A DNA stretch of 64,000 nt from Bacillota bacterium (GCA_021890795.1 JAKKUO010000002.1:62001-126000), one strand, 5' to 3'; shown: positions 1-10,297, counted from the stretch's first letter. The notes: generated by a model from the sequence alone, not told the origin. Numbers and translations are program-made.

Positions 1-272
1 CCCGGGGCCGGCGGATCCGGGTAGTGGAGGTGCTGCCCGTCGGCCGGGACCGCGCCCTCATCCTGGTGGAGGTCGCGGGCCAGTACCTCCTCATCGGCTC
101 CGGCCCCCAGGGGCTGACCTGCCTGGCTACCTTTGCAGATCCGGATGCCATCGCCCGGCTGGAAGCTGAGCCGGGCCCCGGATCCCCGGGGCCCGGTCCC
201 GGGGGGCGATCCCCGGGGACGGATCCCTTCCGGCGGGTCCTCGAGCGCTTTTTCCAGAAGGGGCACGAGTAA
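1..272 (+). CDS. fliO: Flagellar biosynthesis protein FliO, C-terminal part (cut by window start)
   Basis: FliO is a small membrane protein that assists assembly of the FliP ring of the flagellar type III export gate. The reading frame is open from base 3 and the protein must start upstream of the window. What is visible is the cytoplasmic beta-rich part, with the FliO-like pattern of Arg-Ile-Arg-Val-Val-Glu-Val-Leu-Pro-Val-Gly, then Ala-Leu-Ile-Leu-Val-Glu-Val and Tyr-Leu-Leu-Ile-Gly. The tail is Gly/Pro-rich. FliP starts three bases after the stop, as expected for a fliOPQR operon. A GTG at 24 could be read as a start, but the family pattern continues upstream of it, so I read it as internal. 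Confidence 0.8.
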   Translation, partial: RGRRIRVVEVLPVGRDRALILVEVAGQYLLIGSGPQGLTCLATFADPDAIARLEAEPGPGSPGPGPGGRSPGTDPFRRVLERFFQKGHE

Positions 273-275
273 GCC

Positions 276-1067
276 ATGCGCCGACGACTGAGGCGGACCC
301 TGTGGCTGTGGCTGCCGCCGGCGCTCCTGGTCCTGGTCCTGGTGCTCACCGCTGCCCAGGCCGGAGCCCAGCCTGAGGAGCCGGTCCCCCTCCCCCTGCC
401 GGAGGTCCGGATCGGGGTGGAGCCGGCAGACGAGCCCCGGGAAGTGGTCGCCAGCCTGCAGATCCTCTTCCTGCTGACGATCCTCTCCCTCGCCCCGGCT
501 CTCTTGGTCCTCACCACCTCCTTCACCCGGATCGTGGTGGTGCTGGCCTTCCTCCGGAACGCCCTGGGCACCCAGAACATGCCGCCCAACCAGGTGCTCA
601 TCGGCCTCGCCCTGTTCCTCACCTTCTTCGTCATGCAGCCCACCTGGGCCCAGATCCACCAGAACGCCCTGCAGCCCTACCTGGCGGGAGAGATCACCCG
701 GCAGGAAGCCCTGGCCGCGGCCGAGGCGCCCCTCCGGGAGTTCATGTTCCGGTACACCCGGGAGAAAGACCTCACCCTCTTTGTCGACGCGGCCAGGCTC
801 CCGCCCCCCGAGGGGCCGGAGGATGTGCCCTTCTGGGTGCTGGTCCCCGCCTACGCCCTCTCGGAGCTGAAGACGGCTTTTCAGATCGGCTTTCTCATCT
901 TCGTGCCCTTCCTCGTCATCGACATGGTGGTGGCCACCACCCTGATGTCCATGGGCATGTTCATGCTGCCGCCGATGCTGGTCTCCCTGCCTTTCAAGAT
1001 CCTCCTCTTCGTGGTGGTGGACGGCTGGCATCTGGTGGTGGAGCAGTTGCTCCTGAGCTTCCAGTGA
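276..1067 (+). CDS. fliP: Flagellar type III export gate protein FliP
   Basis: FliP forms, with FliQ and FliR, the export gate in the cytoplasmic membrane inside the flagellar basal body. The protein is 263 residues, usual for the family. An N-terminal signal-like hydrophobic stretch is followed by a short Pro-rich periplasmic segment. The FliP core then begins with a segment matching LTILSLAPALLVLTTSFTRI and continues with a helix containing LRNALGTQNMPPNQVL. The last two membrane helices (around residues 205-255) carry the MSMGMFMLPP stretch typical of FliP. The ATG is three bases after the fliO stop, so translation is probably coupled. Confidence 0.97.
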   Translation: MRRRLRRTLWLWLPPALLVLVLVLTAAQAGAQPEEPVPLPLPEVRIGVEPADEPREVVASLQILFLLTILSLAPALLVLTTSFTRIVVVLAFLRNALGTQNMPPNQVLIGLALFLTFFVMQPTWAQIHQNALQPYLAGEITRQEALAAAEAPLREFMFRYTREKDLTLFVDAARLPPPEGPEDVPFWVLVPAYALSELKTAFQIGFLIFVPFLVIDMVVATTLMSMGMFMLPPMLVSLPFKILLFVVVDGWHLVVEQLLLSFQ

Positions 1068-1127
1068 CCGCAAAGCAGGTTCCACTCGGGCCGGGGCTCC
1101 CCAGGCCCCGGGGGAAGAGGGAGAGCC

Positions 1128-1397
1128 GTGAGCGCGGAGATGGTGATGACCCTGGGCCGGGAATCCCTCGTGACGGTGCTGCTCCTCACCGCGCCGATCC
1201 TGGGCCTGGGGCTCTTGGTGGGGCTTTTGGTCAGCCTCTTTCAGGCCACCACCCAGATCAACGAACAGAGCCTGGCCTTCATTCCCAAGATCCTCGTGGT
1301 GATCCTGTCGATCTTCCTCTTTGGCCCCTGGATGCTCAACACGATGATGGACTTCACCCTGCGGGTCTTCGCCCGCATTCCGGACCTGGTGAGGTAG
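1128..1397 (+). CDS. fliQ: Flagellar type III export gate protein FliQ
   Basis: FliQ is the small two-helix subunit of the flagellar export gate. At 89 residues it has the family length. The signature is clear: two membrane helices joined by a loop with SLFQATTQINEQSLAFIPKI. The GTG at 1128 has a purine-rich ribosome binding site (about 1113-1122); an ATG at 1140 is possible but would shorten the N-terminus. It sits 60 bases after fliP and seven bases before fliR. Confidence 0.96.
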   Translation: MSAEMVMTLGRESLVTVLLLTAPILGLGLLVGLLVSLFQATTQINEQSLAFIPKILVVILSIFLFGPWMLNTMMDFTLRVFARIPDLVR

Positions 1398-1403
1398 GGT
1401 AGG

Positions 1404-2186
1404 GTGGATCGCCTCGAGCTCTTCCTCGGCCGCCTCGACCTGTTCCTGCTCCTCTTCTCCCGGTGGACGGGGCTCCTGGCCACGGCGCCGGTCTTCTCCC
1501 ACCGGCTGATCCCGGTCCAGGTCCGGGTGGCCCTGGCCGTGGTCTTCAGCCTGATCGCCCTGCCCCTCTTCGCGGGCGAACCGGCCCTCGCCTTTCCCGG
1601 GGGCCTGGCCCTGGCGGTGATCCGGGAGCTTCTCACCGGCATGCTGGTTGGGTTTGTCGCCTCCCTGCTCTTCAGCGCGATCGCCTTTGCCGGGGAACTT
1701 TTGGACATCGACCTGGGCTTTGCGGTCGTGAACGTCCTTGACCCCCTCTCCAGCCAGCCGGTGCCGATGCTGGGGAGCCTCCTCCAGATCCTCGCCCTCC
1801 TGTTCTACCTGGGGATGGACGGCCACCACAGCCTGCTTCTGGCGCTCCTGGAGAGCTACCAGGCGGTGCCCATCGCCGGGCTCAGCCCCGGCCCGGACTT
1901 TACCCAGCACCTGGTCCGGGCGGCCGGGGAGATCTTCCGGGCCGGCTTCCTCCTGGCGAGCCCGGTGCTCGCCGCGCTCTTCCTCGCCACCGTCGCCCTG
2001 GCCCTGGTGGGCCGGGCGGTGCCCCAGATGAACCTGTTCATCGTGGGGCTGCCGGCGAAGACCGGCGCCGGGCTCCTGCTGCTGGCCCTGCTCATCCCCG
2101 TCTACACCACCGCGTTCGCCGGGCTCTTCGACCAGATCCACCGGCAGGTGCTGGATTCCCTGCCCCTGATGGCCCCGGGGCCTTGA
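1404..2186 (+). CDS. fliR: Flagellar type III export gate protein FliR
   Basis: FliR completes the FliP-FliQ-FliR export gate. The product is 260 residues with about six hydrophobic segments. FliR-like features include an early WTGLLATAPVF segment, the RVALAVVFSLI stretch, a central loop with GFAVVNVLDPLSSQPVPMLG, and a late PQMNLFIVGLPAKTGAGLLL segment, which is the most conserved part of the family. It starts with GTG just after fliQ. flhB follows 22 bases downstream, so FliR and FlhB are separate proteins here and not the FliR-FlhB fusion seen in some clostridia. Confidence 0.96.
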   Translation: MDRLELFLGRLDLFLLLFSRWTGLLATAPVFSHRLIPVQVRVALAVVFSLIALPLFAGEPALAFPGGLALAVIRELLTGMLVGFVASLLFSAIAFAGELLDIDLGFAVVNVLDPLSSQPVPMLGSLLQILALLFYLGMDGHHSLLLALLESYQAVPIAGLSPGPDFTQHLVRAAGEIFRAGFLLASPVLAALFLATVALALVGRAVPQMNLFIVGLPAKTGAGLLLLALLIPVYTTAFAGLFDQIHRQVLDSLPLMAPGP

Positions 2187-2208
2187 GGGAAGGGAGGGAG
2201 ACAGGGCC

Positions 2209-3276
2209 GTGCGGCTGCAGTTCTTCGCCCGGGAGCCCACCGAGCCCGCTACCCCAAGGCGGCTGGAGAAGGCCCGGGAGCAAGGGCAGGTCTTCCGGTC
2301 CCCGGAGGTGGTGGCCGTCGCCACCCTTCTGGCGGCCTACCTGGCCCTGGTGGCTACCAGCGCCTGGACCTGGGACCGGCTGAGCCGGTTCGCGGTCCGG
2401 TGGTGGGGGGACCTGAGCCGGATGGAACTCACCCCGGGCAACCTCCCGGCTCTGGCCTGGCAGGCCACGGCCATCGGCCTCCTGGCCGCGGCGCCGGTGG
2501 CGGGCCTGGTGCTGGCGGCGGGGCTCTTGGCCAACTACCTGCAGGTCGGCTTCCTCTTCACCCTCCGCCCCCTGGCGCCGGACCTCCGGCGGATCGACCC
2601 GATCCAGGGGCTCCGGCGGATGCTCAGCCGCCGGGCCCTGGCGGAACTCGTGAAGTCCCTGGCCAAGGTCGCGGTGGTGGGGTGGGTGGCCTACCGGACC
2701 GTGGCCGGGGCCCTGCCGAAACTCCCGCTCCTCCTGGGCTCCAGCCCGGGCGGGGTCCTGGCGGAGACCGCCCGGCTGGTGGGGCTGCTCCTGGGCCGGG
2801 TGGCCCTCACGATGGCGGCCCTGGCCTTCCTGGACTACCTCTACCAGCGCTGGGAGTACTTCCAGTCCCTCCGGATGACCCGGGAGGAGATCAAGGAAGA
2901 GCTCCGGGAGACTGAGGGGAGCCCGGAGATCCGCCAGGCCATCCGCCGCCGGCAGCGGGAGCTGGCCCGGCGCCGGATGATGGCGGAGGTGCCGAAGGCG
3001 GACGTGGTGGTGACCAACCCCACCCACTACGCGGTGGCCCTCCGGTACGTCCCGGGGGAGATGGAGGCGCCGGTGGTGGTGGCCAAGGGCCGGGGGTTCG
3101 TCGCCCTCCGGATCCGGGAGGTCGCGGCGGCCGCGGACGTCCCGGTGGTGGAGAACCCGGAGCTGGCCCGGGGGCTCTACTTCAGCGTCGAGATCGGCGA
3201 CCCGGTGCCGCCGGAACTCTACCGGGCCGTGGCCGAGGTGCTGGCCTTCGTCTACCGGCTCAAGGGGAAGGTGTAG
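2209..3276 (+). CDS. flhB: Flagellar export switch protein FlhB
   Basis: FlhB switches flagellar type III export from rod/hook to filament substrates through self-cleavage. The protein is 355 residues: a short N-terminal tail with the conserved EPATPRRLEKAREQGQV, four membrane helices up to about residue 220, then a cytoplasmic domain. The autocleavage motif Asn-Pro-Thr-His is intact at residues 270-273, followed by the usual YAVALRY. The GTG start has a GGGAGGGAG-type binding site (about 2192-2200). It is followed by flhA after a 74-base gap containing no obvious terminator. Confidence 0.97.
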   Translation: MRLQFFAREPTEPATPRRLEKAREQGQVFRSPEVVAVATLLAAYLALVATSAWTWDRLSRFAVRWWGDLSRMELTPGNLPALAWQATAIGLLAAAPVAGLVLAAGLLANYLQVGFLFTLRPLAPDLRRIDPIQGLRRMLSRRALAELVKSLAKVAVVGWVAYRTVAGALPKLPLLLGSSPGGVLAETARLVGLLLGRVALTMAALAFLDYLYQRWEYFQSLRMTREEIKEELRETEGSPEIRQAIRRRQRELARRRMMAEVPKADVVVTNPTHYAVALRYVPGEMEAPVVVAKGRGFVALRIREVAAAADVPVVENPELARGLYFSVEIGDPVPPELYRAVAEVLAFVYRLKGKV

Positions 3277-3350
3277 GCAGCCCCGGACCTCTCCACCGGC
3301 GTACCGCGCTGTGCGGGTAGGAATCTTTCGGGATTTGAGGAGGTGCCTCT

Positions 3351-5408
3351 GTGCCCCGGGCCACCCTCTGGTCCAAGTACAGCGATGTCCTTTTTGCGGT
3401 GGCCGTCGTCGCGGTGGTCGCGATGATGGTCATCCGGGTGCCGCCGGTGGTGCTGGACTTCCTCCTGGCCTTCAACCTGGCCATGTCGATGGTCATCGTC
3501 CTGGTGGCCATCTACACCACGGAGCCCCTGGAGTTCTCCATCTTCCCGACCCTGCTGCTCATCACCACCCTCTTCCGCCTCGCCCTGAACGTCTCCTCGA
3601 CCCGGCTCATCCTCCTGGACGGCTTTGCCGGCCACGTGATCGAGAGCTTCGGCCGGTTCGTCCTGGGGAGCAACCCGGTGGTCGGCTTCATCGTCTTCCT
3701 CATCCTGGTGGTGGTCCAGTTCGTGGTCATCACCCGGGGCGCGGAGCGGGTCTCGGAGGTCGCGGCCCGGTTCACCCTCGACGCGATGCCCGGCAAGCAG
3801 ATGGCCATCGACGCGGACCTGAACGCGGGCCTCATCACCGAGCAGGAGGCCCGGGAGCGGCGGAAGGCCATCCAGCGGGAGGCGGACTTTTACGGGGCGA
3901 TGGACGGCGCCTCCAAGTTTGTGAAGGGCGACGCCATCGCCGGCCTGGTGATCGTCGCCGTCAACCTCATCGGCGGCTTCATCATCGGCATGACCCAGGG
4001 GATGAGCTTCCAGGAGGCCCTCCAGTCCTACTCGATCCTCACCGTGGGCGACGGCCTGGTCACCCAGCTTCCGGCCCTTTTGGTCTCCACCGCCGCGGGC
4101 ATCGTGGTCACCCGGGCGGCCTCCGAGACCAACCTGGGCCAGGATGTCCTGGCCCAGCTCGGCCGGCAGCCCCGGGCGCTTCTCATCACCGCCGGGATGC
4201 TGGGGGCTCTGGGGCTCCTGGTCCCCGGCCTGCCGCCCTTGCCCTTCCTCGCCCTGGCAGCGGTCTTGGGCGGTGTGGGGGTCTCCGTCAGCCGGGCGGC
4301 CCGGGCCCGGGCGGAGGCCGAGGCCCAGCAGCAGGCGGCCCAGGTCTCCCCGGCGGATGAGGCCCGGCGGCCCGAGGCGGTGCTGCAGCTGATCCAGGTC
4401 GATCCCCTGGAGCTGGAGCTGGGGTATGGCCTTCTGCCCCTGGCGGACCCGAGCATGGGCGGGGATCTCATGGACCGGGTGATGATGATCCGGCGGCAGA
4501 TCGCCCTGGAACTGGGGCTGGTGCTGCCCTACATCCGGGTCCGGGACAACATGGCGCTGAGGCCCAACCAGTACGTGGTGAAGCTCAAGGGGGTAGAAAT
4601 CGGCCAGGGGGAGGTGCTCCCGGACCACTACCTGGCCATGGACCCCAGCGGCACCGCGGAGCCTATCCCGGGGATCGAGACCCGGGAGCCGGCCTTCGGC
4701 CTGCCGGCCCTCTGGGTCAGCGCCGCGGACCGGGAACGGGCGGAGATGGCCGGCTACACCGTCGTCGACGCCGCCTCGGTCATCGCCACCCACCTCACAG
4801 AACTCGTCCGGCGCCATGCCCACGAGCTGCTTGGCCGCCAGGAGACCAAGGCCCTGGTGGACAAGGTCAAGGAGACCCACCCGGCGGTGGTGGAGGAGCT
4901 GGTCCCCAAGACCCTCACCCTCGGGGAGGTGCAGAAGGTCCTGCAGAACCTCCTCCGGGAAGGGGTCTCCATCCGGGACCTGGTGACCATCTTCGAAATC
5001 CTGGCGGACTACGGCGCCGTCACCCGGGATCCCGACGTGCTGACGGAGCACGTCCGGGCGGGCCTCGGCCGGGCCATCTGCCGGCAGTTCGGCCTCCAGG
5101 GTCGGGTGCGGGTGATCACCCTTCATCCGGAGCTGGAGCAGCGGATCTCCCAGGCCGTGGAGCGCCAGGCCGGGGGCACCTACCTCAGCCTGGAGCCGGA
5201 GACGGTCCACCGGCTGGTCGGGGAGATCGCCCGGCTGGCCCAGGAGGTGGCGGCGGGCGGCCAGACCCCGGTGGTGGTGACGGCCCCGGCCATCCGGCCG
5301 TACGTCAAGCGGCTGACGGAGCGGGCGATCCCTCGCCTCGTGGTCCTCTCCTGGAACGAACTGGACCCGGACCTTGAGGTGGAGGCCGCGGGGATGGTGA
5401 CGGTCTGA
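3351..5408 (+). CDS. flhA: Flagellar type III export protein FlhA
   Basis: FlhA is the large export-gate subunit that docks chaperone-substrate complexes and helps use the proton motive force. At 685 residues it has the usual length. The N-terminal half has eight predicted membrane helices with FlhA signatures such as FSIFPTLLLITTLFRLALNV and the FHIPEP-like loop region with RFTLDAMPGKQMAIDADLNA. The C-terminal half (from about residue 340) is the cytoplasmic ring domain. The GTG start at 3351 follows a GAGGAGG site (3337-3343). Its stop overlaps the flhF start by one base. Confidence 0.97.
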   Translation: MPRATLWSKYSDVLFAVAVVAVVAMMVIRVPPVVLDFLLAFNLAMSMVIVLVAIYTTEPLEFSIFPTLLLITTLFRLALNVSSTRLILLDGFAGHVIESFGRFVLGSNPVVGFIVFLILVVVQFVVITRGAERVSEVAARFTLDAMPGKQMAIDADLNAGLITEQEARERRKAIQREADFYGAMDGASKFVKGDAIAGLVIVAVNLIGGFIIGMTQGMSFQEALQSYSILTVGDGLVTQLPALLVSTAAGIVVTRAASETNLGQDVLAQLGRQPRALLITAGMLGALGLLVPGLPPLPFLALAAVLGGVGVSVSRAARARAEAEAQQQAAQVSPADEARRPEAVLQLIQVDPLELELGYGLLPLADPSMGGDLMDRVMMIRRQIALELGLVLPYIRVRDNMALRPNQYVVKLKGVEIGQGEVLPDHYLAMDPSGTAEPIPGIETREPAFGLPALWVSAADRERAEMAGYTVVDAASVIATHLTELVRRHAHELLGRQETKALVDKVKETHPAVVEELVPKTLTLGEVQKVLQNLLREGVSIRDLVTIFEILADYGAVTRDPDVLTEHVRAGLGRAICRQFGLQGRVRVITLHPELEQRISQAVERQAGGTYLSLEPETVHRLVGEIARLAQEVAAGGQTPVVVTAPAIRPYVKRLTERAIPRLVVLSWNELDPDLEVEAAGMVTV

Positions 5409-6714
5409 TGCAGGTGAAGAAGTTCCTGGCCAGGACCCTGGCCGATGCCGTCGCCCAGGTGCGGGCCGAGCTCGGCCCCGACGCGATCATCCTCCAGACC
5501 CAGAGGGTGAAGGTCGGCGGCATCTTCGGCCTCTTTGCCCAGCGGATGGTGGAGGTGACCGCCGCGGCGGACCCGGGGCTGCGGCTCCGGCCCGCAGCCC
5601 CGCCGCCCCCGGCGGAGACCCGGCAGGAGGCGGCGAGGGACCTGGGGGCCTCTCCGCAGCCCCCGGGGGCTGGGCCGGAGACCCCGGCGGCCCGCCGGGA
5701 CGCCGGCGGCCCGCCGGCCCCGGGGGAGACCGGGGGAAGGGCTGGGGGGCTGGCGGCCCCGGGGGAGATGGGGGCACTGGCCGGCAGGCCGGCGACCCCG
5801 CGAGAGACGGGGGCACAGGCCTGGGGGCCGGCGGCCCCGGCGGGGGAGCTCGCGGACCTGGTGGCCCGGATGGACCGGATGGACGGCCTCCTCACCCAGG
5901 TGCTGGAGCGGCTGGAGACCCCGCCCCGCTCGGGGCTCTTGCCGGAGGTCCAGCCGGTCTACACCGGGCTGGTCCAGAGCGGGGTGGAACCGGACCTGGC
6001 GACCTCCATCTGCCGGCGGGTCCAGAGCCGGTGGCGCCGGAGCCCGGAGACCCCGGTCCTGGACCTGGCCGAGGAGGTGCTGACCCAGTGCCTCGGGGTG
6101 CCGGAGACCATCCGGGTGGCCCCGGGGGAGCGGCGGGTGGTGGCCCTGATGGGCCCCACCGGGGTGGGCAAGACCACCACCCTGGCGAAGCTCGCCGCCT
6201 TCTGGGCCCTGCGCCGGGGGCTGAAGGTGGCGCTCATCACCGCGGACACCTACCGGATCGCAGCGGTGGAGCAGCTCCGGACCTACTGCGAGATCATCGG
6301 CCTCCCGCTGGAGGTGGTGGAGCGGCCGGAGGAGGTGCCGCGGGCCCTGGACCGGCATCGGGATGCGGACCTGATCCTGGTGGACACCGCCGGCCGCAGC
6401 CACCGGAACCGGGAGCAGATGGAGGAGCTGGCTGCCTACCTCGACGCTCTCCGGCCCGATGAGCGGTACCTGGTCCTGAGCCTCACCGCCTCCACCCGGG
6501 ATGCCCGGGCGGTGGTGGACAGCTACCGGCCCATCGGCTTCCACAAGCTGCTCTTCACCAAGCTGGACGAGGCCACGGCCCCGGGGGTCCTCCTCAACAC
6601 CCTGGTCCATGCCGGCCGGCCCCTCTCGTACATCACCACCGGCCAGAACGTCCCCGATGACATCGAGGTGGCCAGCCCTGAGCGGCTGAGCCGGATCCTC
6701 CTGGGGGATCGGTC

Positions 6715-6718
<4 letters not shown>
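5408..6718 (+). CDS. flhF: SRP-family GTPase FlhF (flagellar placement)
   Basis: FlhF is an SRP54/FtsY-type GTPase that helps set position and number of flagella, usually with FlhG. The protein is 436 residues. The N-terminus has the FlhF start MQVKKFLARTLADAVAQVRA. A Pro/Ala/Gly-rich linker (about residues 60-150) contains four imperfect 13-residue repeats. The NG GTPase domain follows, with P-loop GPTGVGKTTTLAKLA, the DTAGR motif and the TKLDEA motif. The start overlaps the flhA stop and the end overlaps flhG in an ATGA junction, which implies translational coupling through flhA-flhF-flhG. Confidence 0.96.
5705..5860 (+). repeat. Four imperfect 39-bp tandem repeats inside flhF
   Basis: Four in-frame copies of a 39-bp unit (5705, 5744, 5783, 5822) encode 13-residue units of the form GGPPAPGETGGRA, GGLAAPGEMGALA, GRPATPRETGAQA and WGPAAPAGELADL. 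They lie in the linker between the N-terminal segment and the GTPase domain of FlhF. The bases just upstream may be a degenerate fifth copy. Confidence 0.8.
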
Positions 6719-7629
<911 letters not shown>

Positions 7630-7673
7630 CCCGGCAGGGTCTTTGCACCGGGACCGCGGGTGGGGGGGCGGAG

Positions 7674-8444
7674 ATGAGACGGGCGGATCTCAGCGACCTG
7701 TGGCGGCGGTACAAGGAAGAGGGGGATCCCCGGGCCCGGGAGGAGCTGATCCTGGCCTATGCGCCCCTGGTGCGGTACCTGGCCGGTCGGCTGGCGGTGG
7801 CCCTGCCGCCCCAGGTGGAGCTCACCGACCTGGAGAGCTACGGCATGTTCGGCCTCTTGGAGGCGGTGGACCGGTACGACCCCCGCCGGGGCGTGAAGTT
7901 CGAGACCTACGCGACCCGGCGCATCCGGGGCGCCATCCTCGACGGGCTGCGGGCGGAGACCTGGGCCCCGGCCCTCAAGCAGAAGGCCCGGGAGCTGGAG
8001 GAGGCCTACGGCCGGCTGGAGGCAGAACTGGGCCGGAGCCCTACCGATGCGGAGCTGGCCGCGGCCCTGGGGATTACCCCCGAAGAGCTGGCCCGGCGGG
8101 AGGCGGAGGTGGGGGCGTCGGTGGTGCTCTCCCTGGAGGACAGCTTTCTGGGGCCGGACGGGGAGTCCGCTCCGGTGGCGGACCGGCTGGCGGACGACCA
8201 CGGGCCGGACCCGGTGGAGTCCGCCCTGGCGGAGGAGCGCCGGGAGATCCTGGCCGAGGCCATCTCCCGGCTGTCGGAGAAGGAGCGGCTGGTCATCACC
8301 CTCTTCTATTACGAGGGGCTGACCGCGACGGAGATCGCCGCGGTCTTAGGGCTCTCGGTGGCCCGGATCTCCCAGCTGCACGCCAGGGCGATCCTCCGGC
8401 TCCGGGGCCGTCTGGCCCGGCAGAAGCAGTACCTCATGCCGTGA
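7674..8444 (+). CDS. sigD: Flagellar/motility sigma factor (FliA/SigD/WhiG family)
   Basis: This is an RNA polymerase sigma factor of the sigma-28 group, which directs late flagellar and chemotaxis gene transcription. It is 256 residues, typical for the family. Region 2 is seen in LVRYLAGRLAVALPPQVELT and the FETYATRRIRGAILDGLRAE segment, region 3 in the middle, and region 4 near the C-terminus as a helix-turn-helix (LTATEIAAVLGLSVARISQL). It lies directly after flhG, the same place as sigD in the Bacillus fla/che operon. In Bacillus the che genes come before it; here they are about 40 kb downstream. Confidence 0.95.
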   Translation: MRRADLSDLWRRYKEEGDPRAREELILAYAPLVRYLAGRLAVALPPQVELTDLESYGMFGLLEAVDRYDPRRGVKFETYATRRIRGAILDGLRAETWAPALKQKARELEEAYGRLEAELGRSPTDAELAAALGITPEELARREAEVGASVVLSLEDSFLGPDGESAPVADRLADDHGPDPVESALAEERREILAEAISRLSEKERLVITLFYYEGLTATEIAAVLGLSVARISQLHARAILRLRGRLARQKQYLMP

Positions 8445-8454
8445 GGAGGGGCAG

Positions 8455-9888
8455 GTGCGAATGGGGCCCAGGGATCAGAGCCCGCCGGCCCCGGGTGCAC
8501 CCCGGCCCGGGACCGTGACGGTGCGCCTGGCCGAGGACCGGATGACCGCCTATCTCATCGTCGAGGGTCCCGAACCGGGCGGGGCGCCGGTGACGGTGGA
8601 ACAAGCCATGGAGAAGCTTCGGGAGGCCGGGGTCTGCTTCGGCCTCGACCCCGCCGCGGTGGAGCGGGCGGTGGCGGCCCAGGGGGAGCGGCCGATCACC
8701 GCGGTGGTGGCCCGGGGCAAGCCCCCGGTGCACGGCACCGACGGCCGGCTCGAGCTGCACCCGGAACTCCTCCGGGTGAGCGGCCGCCCCCGGGTCAACC
8801 CCGACGGCAGCGTCGACCTCTACGACCTGGGCCTGGTCCGGTCCGTGGCGGCCGGCACGGTCCTGCTGACCCGGATCCCGCCCACCCCCGGGACTCCTGG
8901 GATCAACGTGCTGGGGCAGGAGGTCCGGCCCCGCCCCGGCCGGGAGCCGGTGGTCCGCCTCGGCAAGGGGGTGGCCTGGACCCCGGACGGGCGGCAGGCG
9001 GTGGCCCAGGTCGACGGCCACGCCAGCTGGGTCCGGGAGACCCTCTCGGTCACCCCGGTCTTCACCGTCCGGGAAGACGTAGGCCCCTCCACCGGGAACA
9101 TCGAGTTCATCGGCTCGGTGGTGGTCCGGGGCAATGTCCTTCCCGGCTTCCAGGTCAAGGCCGGCGGCAGCGTGGAGATCCAGGGAGCGGTGGACTGCGG
9201 GGTGGTGGAGGCCGGCGGGGACCTGATGGTCCGGTTCGGGATCCAGGGGGGCGGCAGGGGCCGGGTCCGGGCGGGGGGCAACATCCGGGCCCGGTTCATC
9301 GAGAACTGCGAGGTCAGCGCCGGCGGCCACATCTGGGTCCAGGACGGGATCCTCCACAGCCGGGTGGAGGCCGGCGGCCGGGTCGAGGCCTTGGGCCGCC
9401 GGGGCACCGTCGCCGGCGGTCGGGTGCTGGCCGGGGAGGCGGTGATCGCCCGGTTCCTGGGGTCCCCCATGGGCACCCCGACGGAGGTGACGGTGGGGGT
9501 CCAGCCTCAGACCCGCCGGGAGCTGGAGGCCCTGCGCAGGGAGCTCCAGGAGGTGGAGCAGCAGCTCGGCCGGGCCCTCCAGACCCTGGCCCTGCTCCGG
9601 CAGCCCGAGCGGCTGTCGGGCCTCTCCCCGGAGCGGGTCGACGCCCTCCGGCGGCTGGCGGAGGCCCCGGCCTGGCTGACCGCCAAGCGGGATGAGCTCG
9701 CGGCCCGGATCCAGGAGCTGGAGGAGGCTTTGTCCGGGGTCCGGCAGGCCTGGGTGGAGGCCCAGACCCTCTGTTACCCCGGGGTGCGGGTGGTCATCGG
9801 CGGAGCGGTCTACGTGGCGACGGACAACCTCTCCCGGGTCCGGTTCACCGTGAACGAGGACCGGGAGGTGGTGATTGGCCCCGTGTGA
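8455..9888 (+). CDS. FapA/DUF342 family protein
   Basis: The 477-residue product belongs to the DUF342 (FapA polymerase-like) family of flagellar-assembly-associated proteins, which in Firmicutes often sit just after the flagellar sigma factor. An N-terminal segment precedes a long Gly/Val-rich region (about residues 200-350) with a right-handed beta-helix look: repeated short strands such as GGSVEIQGAVDCGVVEAGGD. A coiled coil follows (about 350-430) and a short C-terminal beta segment. A GAGGAGGGG ribosome binding site (8443-8451) serves GTG 8455 or ATG 8461. Its biochemical role is not established in this group. Confidence 0.85.
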   Translation: MRMGPRDQSPPAPGAPRPGTVTVRLAEDRMTAYLIVEGPEPGGAPVTVEQAMEKLREAGVCFGLDPAAVERAVAAQGERPITAVVARGKPPVHGTDGRLELHPELLRVSGRPRVNPDGSVDLYDLGLVRSVAAGTVLLTRIPPTPGTPGINVLGQEVRPRPGREPVVRLGKGVAWTPDGRQAVAQVDGHASWVRETLSVTPVFTVREDVGPSTGNIEFIGSVVVRGNVLPGFQVKAGGSVEIQGAVDCGVVEAGGDLMVRFGIQGGGRGRVRAGGNIRARFIENCEVSAGGHIWVQDGILHSRVEAGGRVEALGRRGTVAGGRVLAGEAVIARFLGSPMGTPTEVTVGVQPQTRRELEALRRELQEVEQQLGRALQTLALLRQPERLSGLSPERVDALRRLAEAPAWLTAKRDELAARIQELEEALSGVRQAWVEAQTLCYPGVRVVIGGAVYVATDNLSRVRFTVNEDREVVIGPV

Positions 9889-9909
9889 GGGCCCGGTCCG
9901 AGAGGGGGA

Positions 9910-10260
9910 GTGGCAATGGGCGGATTGAGGCCGGTGGACTTCCAGGGAGCGATGGGCCGGAGTCCGGAGACCACCCATCCGGCCCACCGGGAGGCCGGCC
10001 CCCAGGCGGCCCAGCACCTGTTTCAGGCAGAATTCCGGCAGGCCGTGGAGCGCCGGCAGCAGGCGGTGTCGGAGGTGCCTCCGGGGGAGCGGAGCCGGGT
10101 ACAGGGGGAGGGCGGCCGCCGGCGGCGGTCGGGGGCCCAGGGCGATGCCGGGGGCGAGGCCCGGCAGGGGGCGGCGGCCGGGGGGAGCCAGCCGGCGGAG
10201 CCTGGGCCGCCTGCCCCCGGGGAGCCGGGGAAAGGGACCCGGTTGGATATCCGGATCTGA
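9910..10260 (+). CDS. Small hydrophilic protein of unknown function
   Basis: A 116-residue hydrophilic product that I do not recognise with certainty. The N-terminal half is rich in Gln, Glu and Ala and has a probable helix (AAQHLFQAEFRQAVERRQQA); the C-terminal half is Arg/Gly/Pro-rich and likely disordered. The position, between FapA and a DUF6115-like gene, is one where small unnamed genes occur in other Firmicutes, which supports it being real. The start is either GTG 9910 or ATG 9916; the second has better spacing from the GAGGGGGAG site at 9902. Confidence 0.6.
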   Translation: MAMGGLRPVDFQGAMGRSPETTHPAHREAGPQAAQHLFQAEFRQAVERRQQAVSEVPPGERSRVQGEGGRRRRSGAQGDAGGEARQGAAAGGSQPAEPGPPAPGEPGKGTRLDIRI

Positions 10261-10297
10261 CGGCCCGGCCCAGGCCCCGGGGTGAGGAGGGACGGAG

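Noticed and set aside
3252-5210. A 652-codon minus-strand frame opposite flhA
   Set aside because: Antisense of a certain gene; no recognisable motif and typical GC-skewed composition.
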